From NCBI GenBank assembly GCA_000507305.1, contig DF239024.1:310001-374000 (forward strand): DNA of 64,000 nt. The letters run 5' to 3'. The stretch is from Breviolum minutum Mf 1.05b.01 (taxonomy: Eukaryota > Sar > Dinophyceae > Suessiales > Symbiodiniaceae). Under the pieces are notes generated by a model, which was not told where the DNA came from, ran no database searches, and was given only the letters and a program-made list of their open reading frames with translations. Position numbers and translations under genes: made by a program. Below are positions 28,340-39,999 of this stretch, in pieces; position 1 is the first letter of the stretch, and every line of letters starts with the position of its first letter.

Positions 28340-29210
28340 CAGTTGGTTTGGACCATACATGTCGGTTATTTTTTAAAATGAGGAACTTTCAAAATGAGCA
28401 GAGTTTCTTGAACGTCACATGTTTTTGGAGGTTCACATTGATCGGCCGGAAGATGTTTATGCAATTCCTTGGGAAACAAATCTCAGTGTGTGTAGGCATG
28501 TTTACTACAGATCTGGCGGCCGCAGGCGAGCCATTTTTCGCAAAATTGGGGTGCCAAATTTTTGGATTTCTTCTTTACATGTCCATATATCTTAGGCCTA
28601 GCTACTCCCAAAAAGAAGAGACATCTCACACCCAGACACTCAATCTATCGTCTATTCACCTATACATTTACCTTCCAAGTCAGCCAAATGTTGGTAAATA
28701 AACCATACATTTGAGTGTCTGGTACAGGGTATTTTTCTTGCTGTTTTTCTTGGATGTGTGCAACCTTTAAAACAGCCAAAGGTCACCACCTTGTTCTTAG
28801 CAAAACTCCGTGGAGTTTGTTGAAACAGAACCGAGGTTGGGTTGCTTGGTGCAGGAAGGATCTGTTGAAGTGACTTGGCGTTTTTGTGCTTTCTTTTTTG
28901 AACGTGAGTCAGCTAGTGGTTATAAATCAATTGGTGGTTTGGGGCCCGGTGGGTTTGGATGTTTTGGGAGCACCGAAAATGAAAGGGATTGTTACTCTAA
29001 AGGTACCCTTAGAATCACCAATTTACCATCAGTTGAGTGAGTCCTGGAGCAAAAAGAAATGCCCCCTCGAAAGCCAACATGGAACCCGAAATGGCTGCCC
29101 CTGCAAGAAGATATTCCTTTTGGGAACCATAATTTTCAATATTTTCATGTTCCATGTTAGTTTTCCGGGGAAGTAACTTAACCACTAACCAAAAAACAGA
29201 CAAACACAAC
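28340..29210. other. Mixed stretch with weak open frames
   Basis: Short open frames (28348-28701, 28810-29040) contain some protein-like pieces such as TTDLAAAGEPFFAKLG, with a family K fragment near 28930 and family D at 29062-29173. No exon edges are clear. Confidence 0.35.
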
Positions 29211-29212
29211 AC

Positions 29213-29332
29213 ATTCAACACATCAAAGGTTTAATCTCTATGTTTTCCGGTGCAGTCGATGATTTTGGAGAATTGCCACGGGCATTGTTTTTAAAGATAT
29301 TAATCCATGTGACGAAACTAGTTGAAAATTGA
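29213..29332 (+). CDS. Coding-like island, candidate terminal exon
   Basis: Open + frame with an internal ATG at 29240. Reads MFSGAVDDFGELPRALFLKI and LIHVTKLVEN to TGA 29330. Amphipathic helix pattern. Overlapping minus-strand frames are also open but less balanced. Product unknown. Confidence 0.45.
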   Translation: MQHIKGLISMFSGAVDDFGELPRALFLKILIHVTKLVEN

Positions 29333-29983
29333 CCCCGTGGGGATGAGAACAAAAACTCTGAAAAAAACATCCAGTCATACATACCGAAACTGAGGAGAAG
29401 CTGTTTTTTTTTGTATGTTTCAGGGTCAAATACCAAACCTCAGTTTAAGGGTCAAAGATAGGTCAAGTTTCTGTGTCAAATAAGGGATATGTTTTGTGCC
29501 CATATCAACAACGGGACCGGAACGGAATTCTCAAGAAAACAACGCCTCCTTAAATGGCTGAGAACTTCACGACATGGACAGTTGCCCTGATATTAATCAT
29601 CCAGCAAAACCTTAAGGTGGTCAAACACAATATGTTGATGAAAGGACCACTAAATCTATGGTCCCATGCCCATGAATGTTGATAATGTTGCGTTTTTTTT
29701 CTGTCAAAAAACGCGTGAATTGTGAGTCATATGTTTTGAACTCATTTGTAAGATCTAAGTTCTGCGCAGCCGTTAAGCGCAGTTTCTTAGGACTTTAACC
29801 CTTTTGAGGCGCTGTTGAATATTAGATGTTGCAGGAGAAGTTAAACTTTAGAAAAGGAAACCTCAGGTCTACCATACGATCCTGAGAACGATCACATATC
29901 CCACCTATTGAAGAGGAACATCATCGGGACCCAGCTACCTTTCAAGGGGATATGTGAGTTGCCTTCAGGGTAAGCTTCACCAC

Positions 29984-30188
29984 CTTTGTCAATTCAAATA
30001 TGTGTTTCTTGATAAGTTCCTCTGTGGGGAAGATTATCTTATGCAGTTGACTAGTATTTTGGACACCGCCAGCTGTGCTTGAAGATGTGTTTTTGTTTTG
30101 CAAAACAGCAAAAAAACTGAGGCTGAGCAGGGAGGCAAACTCTTCATTAATGCGCCTTGGAAGGGAAACAAAAACGTAAGCTGTATGG
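29984..30188 (-). CDS. Minus-strand coding-like island
   Basis: The reverse strand reads LPRRINEEFASLLSLSFFAV and later VQNTSQLHKIIFPTEELIKK. The + strand has no comparable frame here, so a gene on the opposite strand is possible. Edges not defined. Confidence 0.35.
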
Positions 30189-30315
30189 TACGATAGTGGG
30201 TCCAAAAAAAACACCATTCAACAGCTATTCCCTAAGAATCCTTTCACCCTTCCCATCCGAGTGGTTTTTTCCGGGATCCTTCCTCCCATCCTCCAGACAT
30301 TTCAGGAGGACGTCC

Positions 30316-30435
30316 AGTTCGGGTGCTGTTTGATTTACTTAAAGGATATGGTGTTTTTGGTTTTGTTTCCGGCACCCCAAACATCACATCCATCCATCAT
30401 CCACCTGAGCTATATTCTTTGGAAGATCCAGGAAA
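30316..30435. repeat. Family L element
   Basis: Shares 'gggtgctgtttgatt', 'cggcaccccaaacatca' and 'tttggaagatccagg' with 41695-41791. A third copy at 57597-57698 has clearer inverted ends 'caccttccaa' and 'tttggaaggt'. Confidence 0.65.
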
Positions 30436-30911
30436 ACGGATCAAACTGGAGCAAATCATGTTGTACGAAGGTGTTGGGGGTTTCGCCCTTTTTTTTTTGA
30501 AAGGGGAGGTTTCTGTGAATGGCAGTTGGGGTGGATTATTGTTGGGTATACTAAAGATTTAGAAAAATCTGGCTGGATTATGGTATTTCCAACCAAATCC
30601 ATGGCTAGATTTTTTGATTACCATAAATCCATTTTCCAGTGAATCTTAGCCATGGATCATAGTTATTGGAATGTCTAGGGATGGATTTCAAACCCAAAAA
30701 ATCCCCACGGACCGAGGCGGATGAAGAATCATTGAATCTCAATGCCTCTTGGCTCTTCAGCTCCCTGTGATTCACATTTCCTTGGGATTTTTTTAACACC
30801 CCGGGATGGGTAAAACACCCTCCCTGAAACTAATATTACTGTATAGCCCCTGAAAATGGATGGTTGGAAGTTGAATGCCACCTGTTAGTTGCAGGAAGAG
30901 TAGTCTTTTAG

Positions 30912-30965
30912 GAGTCCAATCATTTTTGTAACCCAAAAACACTTGGCATTTTGGTGTGCTACAAG
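30912..30965 (+). CDS. Candidate exon ending at a family F element
   Basis: After 'tcttttag' the frame reads ESNHFCNPKTLGILVCYK, exactly 18 codons to CTACAAG|GTGGGCCC. It is short, so its value is the coincidence of the edge with the F donor. Confidence 0.4.
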
Positions 30966-31094
30966 GTGGGCCCAAAAAACACGTTGTAAGTGGAGTTATA
31001 ACCCCTTTAACTAGAGTTATAACCCGAGTTACCTGTTTACAAGGCCATTTGCAGGGGTTGATGACTCCATTTGTAACTGGTAGGGGCAATCTTG
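30962..31094. repeat. Family F TIR element
   Basis: CAAGGTGGGCCCAAAA at the left; the right end is decayed ('actggtaggggcaatcttgt'). Confidence 0.7.
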
Positions 31095-31454
31095 TATGTG
31101 TTTTTCTGGTTCGGATTTTTAATTGATCCGGATTTCTTTGACGATGAGAATTTCACCATCAAATGAGTTGGAGAATTGGAAGAACTATCGAAGAAGCATA
31201 TGTAAAAAAATCCCTTAGTCTTCCAGGAAAGCCATCTTCCAAGCCATACTTAAACTTGGCAAGTCTTCGGTTCATCATCCCTTATACCCGAACAGCCTCT
31301 TTGATTTTGTTGTTTTCAAAAAGGTATTTAACTCACTAAAAGGTAAACCTTTAGTTCCGGGCACCCAAGTTTTGCCTAGTATTAGTAGAGTAGAAGGGTT
31401 TGGTTTGCAGTTGCGAGTTCAAGCGCCTCTGATAGGACGGTCAAGCCTCCTGTT

Positions 31455-31575
31455 CCCGAAGGATCCGTTTGTATGTCCTAAGAATCCGGGATTTCCGCGG
31501 AACCAATCCTATGACATGGGGATGGGATGTTTCGACCATCAATCCTACTTGATTGGGAAGGGAGGGGCCCCTAGA
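31455..31575. repeat. Family E element
   Basis: 'gaaggatccgtttgtatgtc' to 'gattgggaagggaggggccc', matching 43048-43180. Confidence 0.6.
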
Positions 31576-31596
31576 GTTTCAGGTCATTCACTCTGA

Positions 31597-31722
31597 AGGC
31601 GTCTCTTTTTGGTTGCTTCAGGGGCCCACGTTCATAGAAGAAATCCTGTAGTTGGTATGTTGAGCATGCCCTCATTGATGGGTCAACGTAGTTATAACGG
31701 AGATAGAACCCCAGCAGCCTAG
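31597..31722 (+). CDS. Coding-like island (41 codons)
   Basis: Open + frame RRLFLVASGAHVHRRNPVVG and MLSMPSLMGQRSYNGDRTPA, ending TAG. The minus strand (31571-31771) is also open and plausible, so the strand is not settled. Product unknown. Confidence 0.35.
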   Translation, partial: RRLFLVASGAHVHRRNPVVGMLSMPSLMGQRSYNGDRTPAA

Positions 31723-32041
31723 TATTGTTTTCCAGTGGCAAGCGGATATAAATAAGTAGGATCAAAATCATCCATTTGCAACAATTCTGGGCCCCAAGGC
31801 TATTTCATTGCATTCCATGAGCCCCCAAAACCATGAAAAGTAAAGGTTTCTGGCCACCTAAAAACCTGGTTATTTACCATAAAGACCTCTAAACATGTAG
31901 GTTTTGGGGCCCCATGGCTGCTATCCTTGCCAAACATGTTGGTAGTACCTTCGGATCTAAAACTCTCCTTGGTTTGATCCTTAAGTTTAAAATTGTAACC
32001 CACCAGGGGTTCTAAGTTTTGCCTAAAACACCTTTTTGAAA

Positions 32042-32189
32042 CAAGGTGTGGGCCCCGGATCCAGTTATAAATTGGGTGAAATGGTGCCCCTATAAGTAAG
32101 GTGAAATATTCGCAGGCAAATCCATTTATTTTCGGCCATTTACAGGGGTTATTTCAATCCACTTATAACGATCGTAGGGGCCCACCTTG
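32042..32189. repeat. Family F TIR element, complete
   Basis: ACAAGGTGTGGGCCCC at the left and GGGGCCCACCTTGT at the right, the clearest two-ended F copy. Confidence 0.8.
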
Positions 32190-32379
32190 TATAGGTATTT
32201 GGATGTTTCAGGTCAGTTTTTTTTTTTGCTCGGGCATTGAACTTGTCATCCAGCATGCCCTAAGAATCCTTTCACCCTTTCCTAGAGTGTTTTTTTTCAG
32301 GGTTCCAATCAGTCAATACCATCCTCAGGATATCTCAGGAGGGCGTCCTGGATTCTTAGTGTTTGATAAAATCTAGTAG

Positions 32380-33320
32380 CCGGCCTTATTAAAGGGCATC
32401 CAATCGTTAATAAACCCTTAATTAATAGTGTTGATGGAAGAAATCCTGCACCACCTGGGATGTATAAAACCCCAAAAAATCAAGGCAGAGACAAAAACAA
32501 TTAGGAGAATCTGCCCGCCCCCAAAAGGCTGATGATGAGTCTGCTGTGACCATCACGGCTGTCTCTTGACTTCGGTGAGATTTATTTCGTTTTAGGGTCT
32601 TCACATGTCTTCACCCTAGACATTCAGTTAAACCTCCTGAAATTTTTGTGTTTTAGGTGTATTTTAGATTTTTCTAAGGTACAAATACCTTCTCAGGAGG
32701 TGTTTCGATGTCTATAGGGTCAGTTCATGTTGAAAGAAGACATCGAAGATTTTGTCACAAATGTTGGGCACTGTTTACTTGTGCGTGACAAGTTATTTAA
32801 ACATTGCCCACTGGTTCCGGATGTATGGTAAATATTTATATACCTAGAATTCGGTTGATCTTTAATGGTAAATGTATAGGTATTGTATAACATTCCCATG
32901 GATCCTAAGCGGGTTTACCACCCTAGACATGCACACAGTCCCCAACTGAGGTTTGGATAGTTGGACCCGAGAAAAAACTGCAGTAGGTATGACTGGATGT
33001 CTTTGGTAATACCCCCCTGAAAACTAACATTGCAATGGAAAACCCACCATGAATGAAAATGTATTTCCTATTGAACATGTGGTTTTTCCAATGTTATGTT
33101 GGTTTTGAGGGGTGTGTATCATAATATGTACCCTCTCTGAAACTAACAGTTCGCCCCTCAAATGGAATCGTTGGAAGATCCAGTCATACCTCCTGAGGTG
33201 AACCCTATGTTAGGTATATGATTTTGGGGGTCCATCCATACTTAACCTCAGGCCATCGGTGTTTTTTCTGGATGTCTAGGGGTCCTTAAAAAAGAAACAC
33301 TGACTGCCAAGTCTTGTTTT
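32380..33320. other. Repeat-rich stretch without a convincing gene
   Basis: Holds a B left half (32438-32472), family G (32612-32720, 33180-33285), hairpin H (32819-32907) and family D (33009-33115). Confidence 0.5.
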
Positions 33321-33323
33321 CAG

Positions 33324-33401
33324 CAAGATGCGAAACAACACCAGAAGCTTCCTTTGCACCAAGACAACCCCAACCTCGGTTCTGTTATTAATATGACATA
33401 G
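33324..33401 (+). CDS. Coding-like island
   Basis: The acceptor 'cttgttttcag' ends at 33323. Reads QDAKQHQKLPLHQDNPNLGS and VINMT to TAG. A donor may lie at CTCG|GTTCTG. Gln/His-rich. Product unknown. Confidence 0.45.
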   Translation, partial: QDAKQHQKLPLHQDNPNLGSVINMT

Positions 33402-33421
33402 TCTAAACTCACTGATTTCAG

Positions 33422-33483
33422 TCACTCCGGTCGTCATGTCGTCATAAGACGACCTTTACAAGTAGCCAGATTCGGTTTTCAAG
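33422..33483 (+). CDS. Candidate exon ending at a family F element
   Basis: The acceptor 'ctgatttcag' ends at 33421. One frame reads SLRSSCRHKTTFTSSQIRFS and ends TTTTCAAG|GTGGGC at the F terminus. Basic, Ser-rich. Confidence 0.45.
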
Positions 33484-33628
33484 GTGGGCGTGGCCCCGAA
33501 TCCAGCTCTAATACGGAGTTATGGGGCCCCTTGTAAATGGCATTATAAATGGGTAACTGGGGTTATAACTTATATACCCTACTTATGGGGGTTATAACTC
33601 CACTTCTAACTGTTAGGGGCCCACCTAG
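33480..33628. repeat. Family F TIR element
   Basis: CAAGGTGGGCGTGGCCCC to 'taggggcccacctag'. The right terminus is mutated to CACCTAG. Confidence 0.75.
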
Positions 33629-33689
33629 TTTTCTTGCCTTCCGGAGATTTTCCCCCAGATTTCTTTGTTAAAGAAACAAAGATATGCCC

Positions 33690-35085
33690 TCTATCATCCA
33701 GACACACAGTGTCACTGAGGTTCGGTATGAATAGGGCACTCTAAAAAGATGTACCAATGAGACACCAAACCTGAGGAGATAATGATTTGATGTGAATAGA
33801 GATGTTTTTTCATTCAAAGGCTGGTGAAAGATTAGATCTCCTTCTGACCCGGATACTCGCAGTTGAAAGCTTCGGGGGTTGCAACTTGTGGATAGATGAT
33901 GTACACTGAGGCCGTGAACGAATCTGAAAATGAAGATGCTTGGCAGAAAATGTCAACGACTCGAGCATCATGAAATGATATGATTTTTCACTTTCATGAA
34001 AGGGACATAAACACAACAATGTCATCAAATCATTTCAGGAAAAAACACCCACTTTGCAGCTGCTTTTCTTTCAAATGATGCCATGATTCAACATTGTAAT
34101 GTATACAAACTCCCTTCTCATGGCATAATCCCTAGTCATCCCAATCATACTGAGGTGAGTTTGTTGTTTTAGGTATATTTTTTTGGGGGGGTCTATCATA
34201 GAATCCATGCCTTACCTCAAAAACCTACACCCCTCCTGTCATTCGAAGTTTTTCGGACATCTTTTCAGATCAATTGTTGGACCTGTGACCTACCCTCCCT
34301 AAAACTAACATTTTTCGCACCCTAAAAAATGATGGGTTTTCCAATAGGATTCTCCGTTTTTTCCAGGGGGTCAGGCCTTCAGGTGCTTTTGCTGTCAGTT
34401 TCAGGGAGGGTATCCTCAAATCAGAACATCAGGTGATCATTACCTGACAGGGATTTATTTTTTCAGCATTTTGTTAAGGGGTGATTGCAGAATCGCCAGC
34501 TTAAAGTTATTTATAGGTTCCATGTCCATACTCAGTAGGTGATTGAATCCCTAGGTCAAATACCTTCAAGTTGAGCCCCTACTATAGCTATGAATTGGGT
34601 TATAACCCCAGTTTCAGATGGCGTGGTGTTCCTCATCAAAAACGGAATTCGATGGGTGGGGACCCACACAAAGTTTTGCTTGGAAAAGCCTCTCACTTTG
34701 ATCCCAGTAATGTTACAGTACATGACCGGTTTATACATAGGTTTCCCAAGCTTTAGTTCCCAAAGCATTCCCTAGACATCCAAACATTGAAGTCCGGTAT
34801 GACTGGACCCCAAAGACATACCAATCAAGGGACAATTAGGTGTACCCCTAACAGAGTACCCATGGTATTTATTGTGTTCTCTAGGAATTCTTGGGGATTA
34901 TAACCCATAAATATGCACTATATTGGCTTACATAGGGATTTCCCATTAGGTGTACGTTGGGATCAGAGTACATCCAACTATTCCCTGAACCAACAAAACA
35001 CCAAATTCACCCTCAGTTTCTCTATGACCGCCTGGATGTTGAGTTCGGGATGAAACCCCAAACTCCCGAACTCCGGATGTTTCAT
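33690..35085. other. Repeat-rich stretch without a convincing gene
   Basis: Family G-like sequence (33685-33800), family C (34292-34412), an F-like tract near 34575-34610, and G pieces near 34765-34830 and 34985-35040. Confidence 0.45.
34292..34412. repeat. Family C fold-back element
   Basis: TACCCTCCCTAAAACTAACA at the left and TGTCAGTTTCAGGGAGGGTA at the right. Confidence 0.75.
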
Positions 35086-35090
35086 CGCAG

Positions 35091-35188
35091 GAAGTGGACT
35101 TTGAGAAATCTCTTTCAGCGGCACTGGAGGCGAAGAACGAAATTGGAGCGGTGTTTTTGTGGGGAATTTTTCTCCCATTTGTTACAAA
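35091..35188 (+). CDS. Candidate exon ending at a decayed family F element
   Basis: After 'tttcatcgcag' the frame reads EVDFEKSLSAALEAKNEIGA followed by VFLWGIFLPFVTK, an amphipathic helix then an apolar helix that could enter a membrane. The block ends GTTACAAAATGGGCCCC, the F terminus with its GT changed to AT. If this is a real exon end, the donor is lost or shifted. Product unknown. Confidence 0.45.
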
Positions 35189-35319
35189 ATGGGCCCCGGG
35201 ATGCAGTTATAAATGGGGGTTATAACCAGTATAGTTGTAAAAATGGGCTTATAAATAGGTAACTGGGGTTGTAAACCCAAATGGAGTGATAACCATACTT
35301 ACTTATAACTGGTAGGGAA

Positions 35320-36540
35320 CTATATACTATCGGAGATACATCAATTTTTCACGGAACTGTGATTCTGGAAGGAAACGGTAGGGTTTTGGACCTGCCCAAG
35401 CACCCAGTCACCCGTTTACATTGCAAATCTGGGGCCTTTTCCCCCTCCCCAAATGCCATGGACCTTGCTTCCAGGAAATAAGGCTTTATGGAATTCAAGG
35501 TCATGACAAGATTGGCTTGGAATACATATAGCCTTTGGACCCCAAAACCATGAAAAATGAAGGTTTTAAAGCCCTCAATACATGGGTTATAACTTTATAA
35601 CCCCTAAAAATGAGGGAAACGTGGGTTCCCATGGAGGTATATAGATATCCATCTAAACTTCAAAATTATTCCGAAACCTACAAGATTTGCTCTACGATCG
35701 CTCTGAATTGAGATATGATAACTACCCCTATAAATGGCCGAAAATAGATTAATAAATGGGGTGATAGCTTGCGCGTAAGTGGTGATCTTGTATCCTGGTA
35801 ACAGATGTTTCAAGCGTCAGATCGCCGAAATCCACAGTTTCCCCGGTTGGGAAATGCAGGAGTCTCCAGTGATTCCATGAAGGACCTGGGCGATCTCAGA
35901 TGGTAGATGGGGAGGGAAATCCTCCATGGTGAGTTGTGATAACCCCTTTTTTCATGAGTTTTTACGGTTCCATGTGAGTTTTTTGGGGTGTACACCCCTG
36001 AAGCCTAACATGACTGGCTGGAGAATCAGCATTTTTGAATAGGAGATACATCTTCAAATGGTGAGGGTTTTCCATTTGCAATGTTAGTTTTCCAGGGTGT
36101 AGTTTAAGGAATTTGCACAGACCTCCATATCCAACAATAAAACACCAAACCTCTGGAGGTATGACTGGAAGGAGTTTGGGTGTATAGGAAATTGCCCACT
36201 AGCCCACCCAACGACTTCAATTTGTTTGGGTCGAGAAGCTAGCATATCCCTTTTTGGGGGGAATTATGTTGACATCACTTTTAGGGCTGAAAATGAAGGC
36301 AATTTACTTAGTCTTTTGTGATGGTTTTAGGGGGACGTGTCTATAAAACAGAACTCTATATTTGACACATTTTGGATTTTTTGACGGTGTTTTGTGTTCA
36401 TGACTTCCTAGTTGGCAAAAAGTGGTTTGGTTTAGTTGCGTATCCTTTGTTTTCCCATTATTCTCTATTCATACCTTGCTTGTATGTATTGACCCGATGC
36501 GTATTTTTGATTGCTTTCTGACGCAATAAATCACCATTTG
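35320..36540. other. Repeat-rich stretch without a convincing gene
   Basis: Family T (35536-35660, related to 48181-48310), F-like sequence near 35720-35800, family D (35990-36102) and G-like sequence (36118-36182). No supported frame. Confidence 0.45.
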
Positions 36541-36544
36541 GTAG

Positions 36545-36625
36545 GAACGCGTGATGGAACTTCTTCCTGAGCATTCAATGACTTGTATTGGTTTAAGGTA
36601 TTTGCTTACTTTGTACCATTGGTAA
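36545..36625 (+). CDS. Coding-like island
   Basis: After acceptor-like 'atttggtag', reads ERVMELLPEHSMTCIGLRYL and LTLYHW to TAA. A donor TTG|GTTTAAGG is possible inside. Product unknown. Confidence 0.4.
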   Translation, partial: ERVMELLPEHSMTCIGLRYLLTLYHW

Positions 36626-36837
36626 ATCACCATGAATCAAACCATCATTTGGCATAATATCTTTGGAACTTTTTTTCAAAAATCGTGGCCATACAAATCC
36701 AAGTTGACCAGTCATAGTAGGATGATTGAAATCACTCCATATTCACTATATAACCATATAATCCATGGGTATTATTGGGTATATCATCCCCTTTTAAAGG
36801 GCTCCCCAAGGGGAGTTAGTTCATCATGTTTTTTTAT

Positions 36838-36945
36838 TCTGTGGATTCGATGACAAGAACAAACTTCCAATCCCAATCATCCGAACCAAAGACCGAGAGC
36901 ACCCTTGGTTCGGTGGAAAAACTGGTTGAACAGGTTTCTCTGTTC
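36838..36945 (+). CDS. Coding-like island, frame ambiguous
   Basis: One frame reads TNFQSQSSEPKTESTLGSVE and ends GAACAG|GTTTCT; another reads DDKNKLPIPIIRTKDREHPW. Both are plausible. Confidence 0.35.
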
Positions 36946-37133
36946 CTGAGAACTTGTTGTTGTTGTTGCAACGTTGTTTTGTTTTATTTGTTGCATGTTT
37001 GTTTAAACGTAACTGTAATATCTATAAATCTTAGAGTTTAAGATATGTTTACAAATAATTACACTGCAATGTAGTGTATCGCAATAACTCCCTCCCCCAG
37101 GACGGTCGACCCTCAAACCGGGAATTTTTTTAG

Positions 37134-37226
37134 GACTTCTTCGATGCACCACGAGTGTTCTCGTATCAGAACCGGAACGATACGGTGGGAACCGATTTGT
37201 GTGTCTCTTTGATGACAACCCCATAG
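37134..37226 (+). CDS. Candidate exon next to family H hairpin
   Basis: A strong acceptor (aattttttttag) ends at 37133. The frame reads DFFDAPRVFSYQNRNDTVGT and DLCVSLMTTP, stopping at the first bases of the H hairpin. The composition is highly protein-like. Any donor must be near 37210-37226, possibly CATAG|GATCC of the GA type. Product unknown. Confidence 0.5.
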   Translation, partial: DFFDAPRVFSYQNRNDTVGTDLCVSLMTTP

Positions 37227-37309
37227 GATCCATGTTTGGTATATACACCTACATTTGGTTGATTTTTATGGTAAACGTAGGTGAATATACCATACATGGA
37301 TCGTATGGG
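37220..37309. repeat. Family H hairpin element
   Basis: 'cccataggatccatgtttgg' pairs with 'ccatacatggatcgtatggg'; arms of about 35 nt with a short loop. Confidence 0.8.
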
Positions 37310-37521
37310 AACTTCTGTTGGGTGGCCTATATTAACTGCGTGACTATCTGTCGAATACGTTTTGAGATGGTTTTTGCCAAACTTTTCTCAAGTCATTCAT
37401 TGATTTGTGGCCCCCACAAAACCATGACATTACCACGGCAAACAAAACACTTCGATTGTTGGTTTTCTGTAATTCGATTATTGATTGGAAGTGCTAGGAT
37501 ACCAACCGCCAACCATCCGCG

Positions 37522-37780
37522 TTGTGTGGAGTAGCCTCTAGTGCACAGACACTTCCAATGCAGCTGGGGGGGGGAACCCCTAGCGATGTGATGCAAGCAT
37601 GTACAGATCCATTCAATCGCTTAGTTTCATTTTTCCTTAGATGTGGATCACAAGAGGTGCTTCATATCTGGGAAGTGTTGTGCTATTCACAAGTTTTACA
37701 CAGTGTACACATCACATGTTTAATTCAAGATATCGAGTTGGAGAATTTGGAGAATCATTTGATGTTACACTTGGGGAAAA
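37522..37780 (+). CDS. Coding-like island running into a family A half element
   Basis: Open frame containing PSDVMQACTDPFNRLVSFFL and EVLHIWEVLCYSQVLHSVHI, then IELENLENHLMLHL before the A fragment at 37771. A poly-G run at 37566-37574 may cause frame error. An alternative acceptor 'tttttccttag' lies at about 37640. Product unknown. Confidence 0.4.
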
Positions 37781-37992
37781 TTCCCATTTTGACTAATATT
37801 TTTCAAGGGGGTTGAAACCACCAACCAGGGCATCATTAATGTTATTAATTTTAGCCATGTTTGGATGATCAAACACTGCAGCAATGCACATTTAGCCAGC
37901 ATTATTGCGTGATTCGCTGGCCGGACAAATCTATGGTTCAGGATATTTAGGTTGTTTGATATTATAACGACCCTTGATACATCTTGATATCA

Positions 37993-38086
37993 CCCACTAC
38001 GCATCCATGTATGGTATATTTAGCTAAATCTACTTTAAAAATCAACGAAATGTAGGTAAAATATACCATACATAGATGCTATGGGT
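37993..38086. repeat. Family H hairpin element
   Basis: 'gcatccatgtatggtatatt' and 'aatataccatacatagatgc' are inverted copies. Confidence 0.8.
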
Positions 38087-38272
38087 CATGTTGTTAGTTT
38101 GAAAAGGCATGTCTAAACTCATTCCTTCAAGTTTCAATTCCATTAAACAATGATCAGAAATCAAAACCCCAGTTGGTTAGATTATATAGGGGATTATACC
38201 ACCCAGTTATGTAGGGATTACTTCATAAGCCATTATAAAGATGGGATCATCAATCATCAACCAATGAGTATA

Positions 38273-38388
38273 CCCTAAGAATCCAGGTATGTCCTAAGAA
38301 AGGGATTTCTCCTACAATCCTATTCTGAAAATGGGATTTGGACCATCAATCCTACTAGAATCTGGGATGGTGTCTGGATTCTTAGGGC
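38273..38388. repeat. Family E element
   Basis: 'accctaagaatccaggtatg' to 'gtgtctggattcttagggct'. Confidence 0.7.
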
Positions 38389-38479
38389 TTGTTTGGGTTT
38401 AAAAAAAAAACCTTCCCCAAAATTCGCAGCTCGACCCTACCCTACAAATGTCAGCCAAATGTTTTTTTGGTTTTAAATG

Positions 38480-38592
38480 CTCACTTGCACAACTCTCCTC
38501 CGGATCGAATTCGATCTTTTGGCTGAATCGCATTGCGCTGAATCCGGTAAAGCTTGGCAGCGAGATTCCAGCATCTATAGAAGCCTAGCATG
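38480..38592 (+). CDS. Coding-like island, frame ambiguous
   Basis: Two open frames: SIFWLNRIALNPVKLGSEIP and LRIEFDLLAESHCAESGKAW. GC is higher than the flanks. A block of coding sequence is likely, but the frame is unresolved. Confidence 0.4.
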
Positions 38593-38647
38593 ATGTTGGC
38601 AGAAAAGATGGGAGTTTTTGAAGCTGACTGTCATGTTCTTATAAAAT

Positions 38648-38725
38648 GTATATATATATATTATATATATATAGTATATATATATATAAAGTATATATAT
38701 ATAGTATTTATATATACACTATATT
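38648..38725. repeat. TA-rich tract
   Basis: Nearly pure TATATA with palindromic interruptions. Similar shorter tracts occur near 18300, 25840, 40180, 43510, 48410, 50140 and 60300. Confidence 0.85.
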
Positions 38726-39253
38726 TCCTATATTTGATTACTAAGGATTCTTATAGCATCAAGAGGCAAACAAAAAGGCAAATATATCATCCATTTGATG
38801 CTGTGGGCTATTGAAAGTGGAAGATTTCAAGTTTTGCCTTTGTTTTCCTGCCTCCATCCTCCCGAAAACTATCAGTCTTGCCCCTAGCAAATGGATGGTT
38901 GGTAGACTATTTTTCATGGGGACATGTTATTTGTTTTTTTTTTTAGGTGTCATTATCCCATACTCTCCATGTATGGAATATTTCTCTACATTTAGTTGGT
39001 TTTTAATGGTAAATGTAGGTAAATATTCCATACATGGAGCATCTGGGCATGATTATTTCCCTACCTTTTGAGGCTCGTGTTTGTTTGATTGGTATGTTTT
39101 TGTCGGGGCTTTGCGTATTTTTTATAGAACATTGCAAGGATCTGGAAGAAACCCCTTTATTAAAATCATTTAGCCGGATTTCTGAACCATCAACAATATC
39201 ATTTTAGGACTGGCATATTTATGTTTATAGTTGCATACAGTATATATAAATAT

Positions 39254-39350
39254 ACATACCTAGAACCCAAATGGCCCTCGTTTTGATTGGAAAAGGCCAT
39301 GTTTTGAAGGATGGACCCTCAAAAATAGGGGTCATTGGGGCTCTAGGTAT
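39254..39350. repeat. Family N TIR element
   Basis: 'atacctagaacccaaatggc' and 'gtcattggggctctaggtat' are inverted ends. Sister copy at 40199-40293. Confidence 0.75.
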
Positions 39351-39719
39351 GTTATAAGTAACTTTTGTAGTGGTGGGTTTTTACTGTTTTACCTACACAT
39401 ATTCGCTACAAAAAACAGATATGACTTGACGCTAAAAACATACCCGTTTTCCAGACCAAACTCACCTCAGGTTCGGTATTCGCCTGGATGTCTATGGATT
39501 GTACACTTGGAATTGTTGTTTTTGGTATGTTTTGTTTACTCTCTCTACATGTGTAAATTGCCATTTTTCAACCACCATTTTTTTGGATAATTTTTGTTGT
39601 TGGAACTTTTTCAGAGGCATCGTGGCATATGCCATCGAAAAATCCAAGTTGTTGGTGGTTTTTTAGCTTCAACCGACAGGTGGTGGCAACTCAAATTTTT
39701 TGGGAGTTTTCAACCCTAC

Positions 39720-39817
39720 CTAGGTGGTGGTTTCAAATATTTGTTATTTTCAACCCTATTTGGAGACATGATCCAATTTCACTAATAGTTTTTAAAAGGG
39801 TTGAAACCACCAACTAG
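39720..39817. repeat. Family A TIR element with target duplication
   Basis: CTAGGTGGTGG..CCACCAACTAG flanked by CTAC on both sides (39716-39719, 39818-39821). Confidence 0.85.
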
Positions 39818-39999
39818 CTACTTACTTGGGGTTTCATGATCCAACTTCACTATCATATTTTTCAGATGGGTTGAACATGGTGGTTCAACCACGCAACTAG
39901 AGAATCATTGAATCCTCCAAGAAATCCCAAGGCCAACCACCAATAATTGGATTTCAACTACATAGCAACTACCAACCAGCAAAGATCTGACTTACCAGG

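Larger units (their letters stand above)
38800..39990. other. Repeat-rich stretch
   Basis: C-like sequence near 38860-38930, hairpin H (38958-39048), a B right half near 39170-39205, family N (39254-39350), G-like sequence near 39465, a small open block at 39610-39670 (HRGICHRKIQVVGGFLAST or GIVAYAIEKSKLL), family A (39720-39817) and a second A-like fold-back to 39900. Confidence 0.45.
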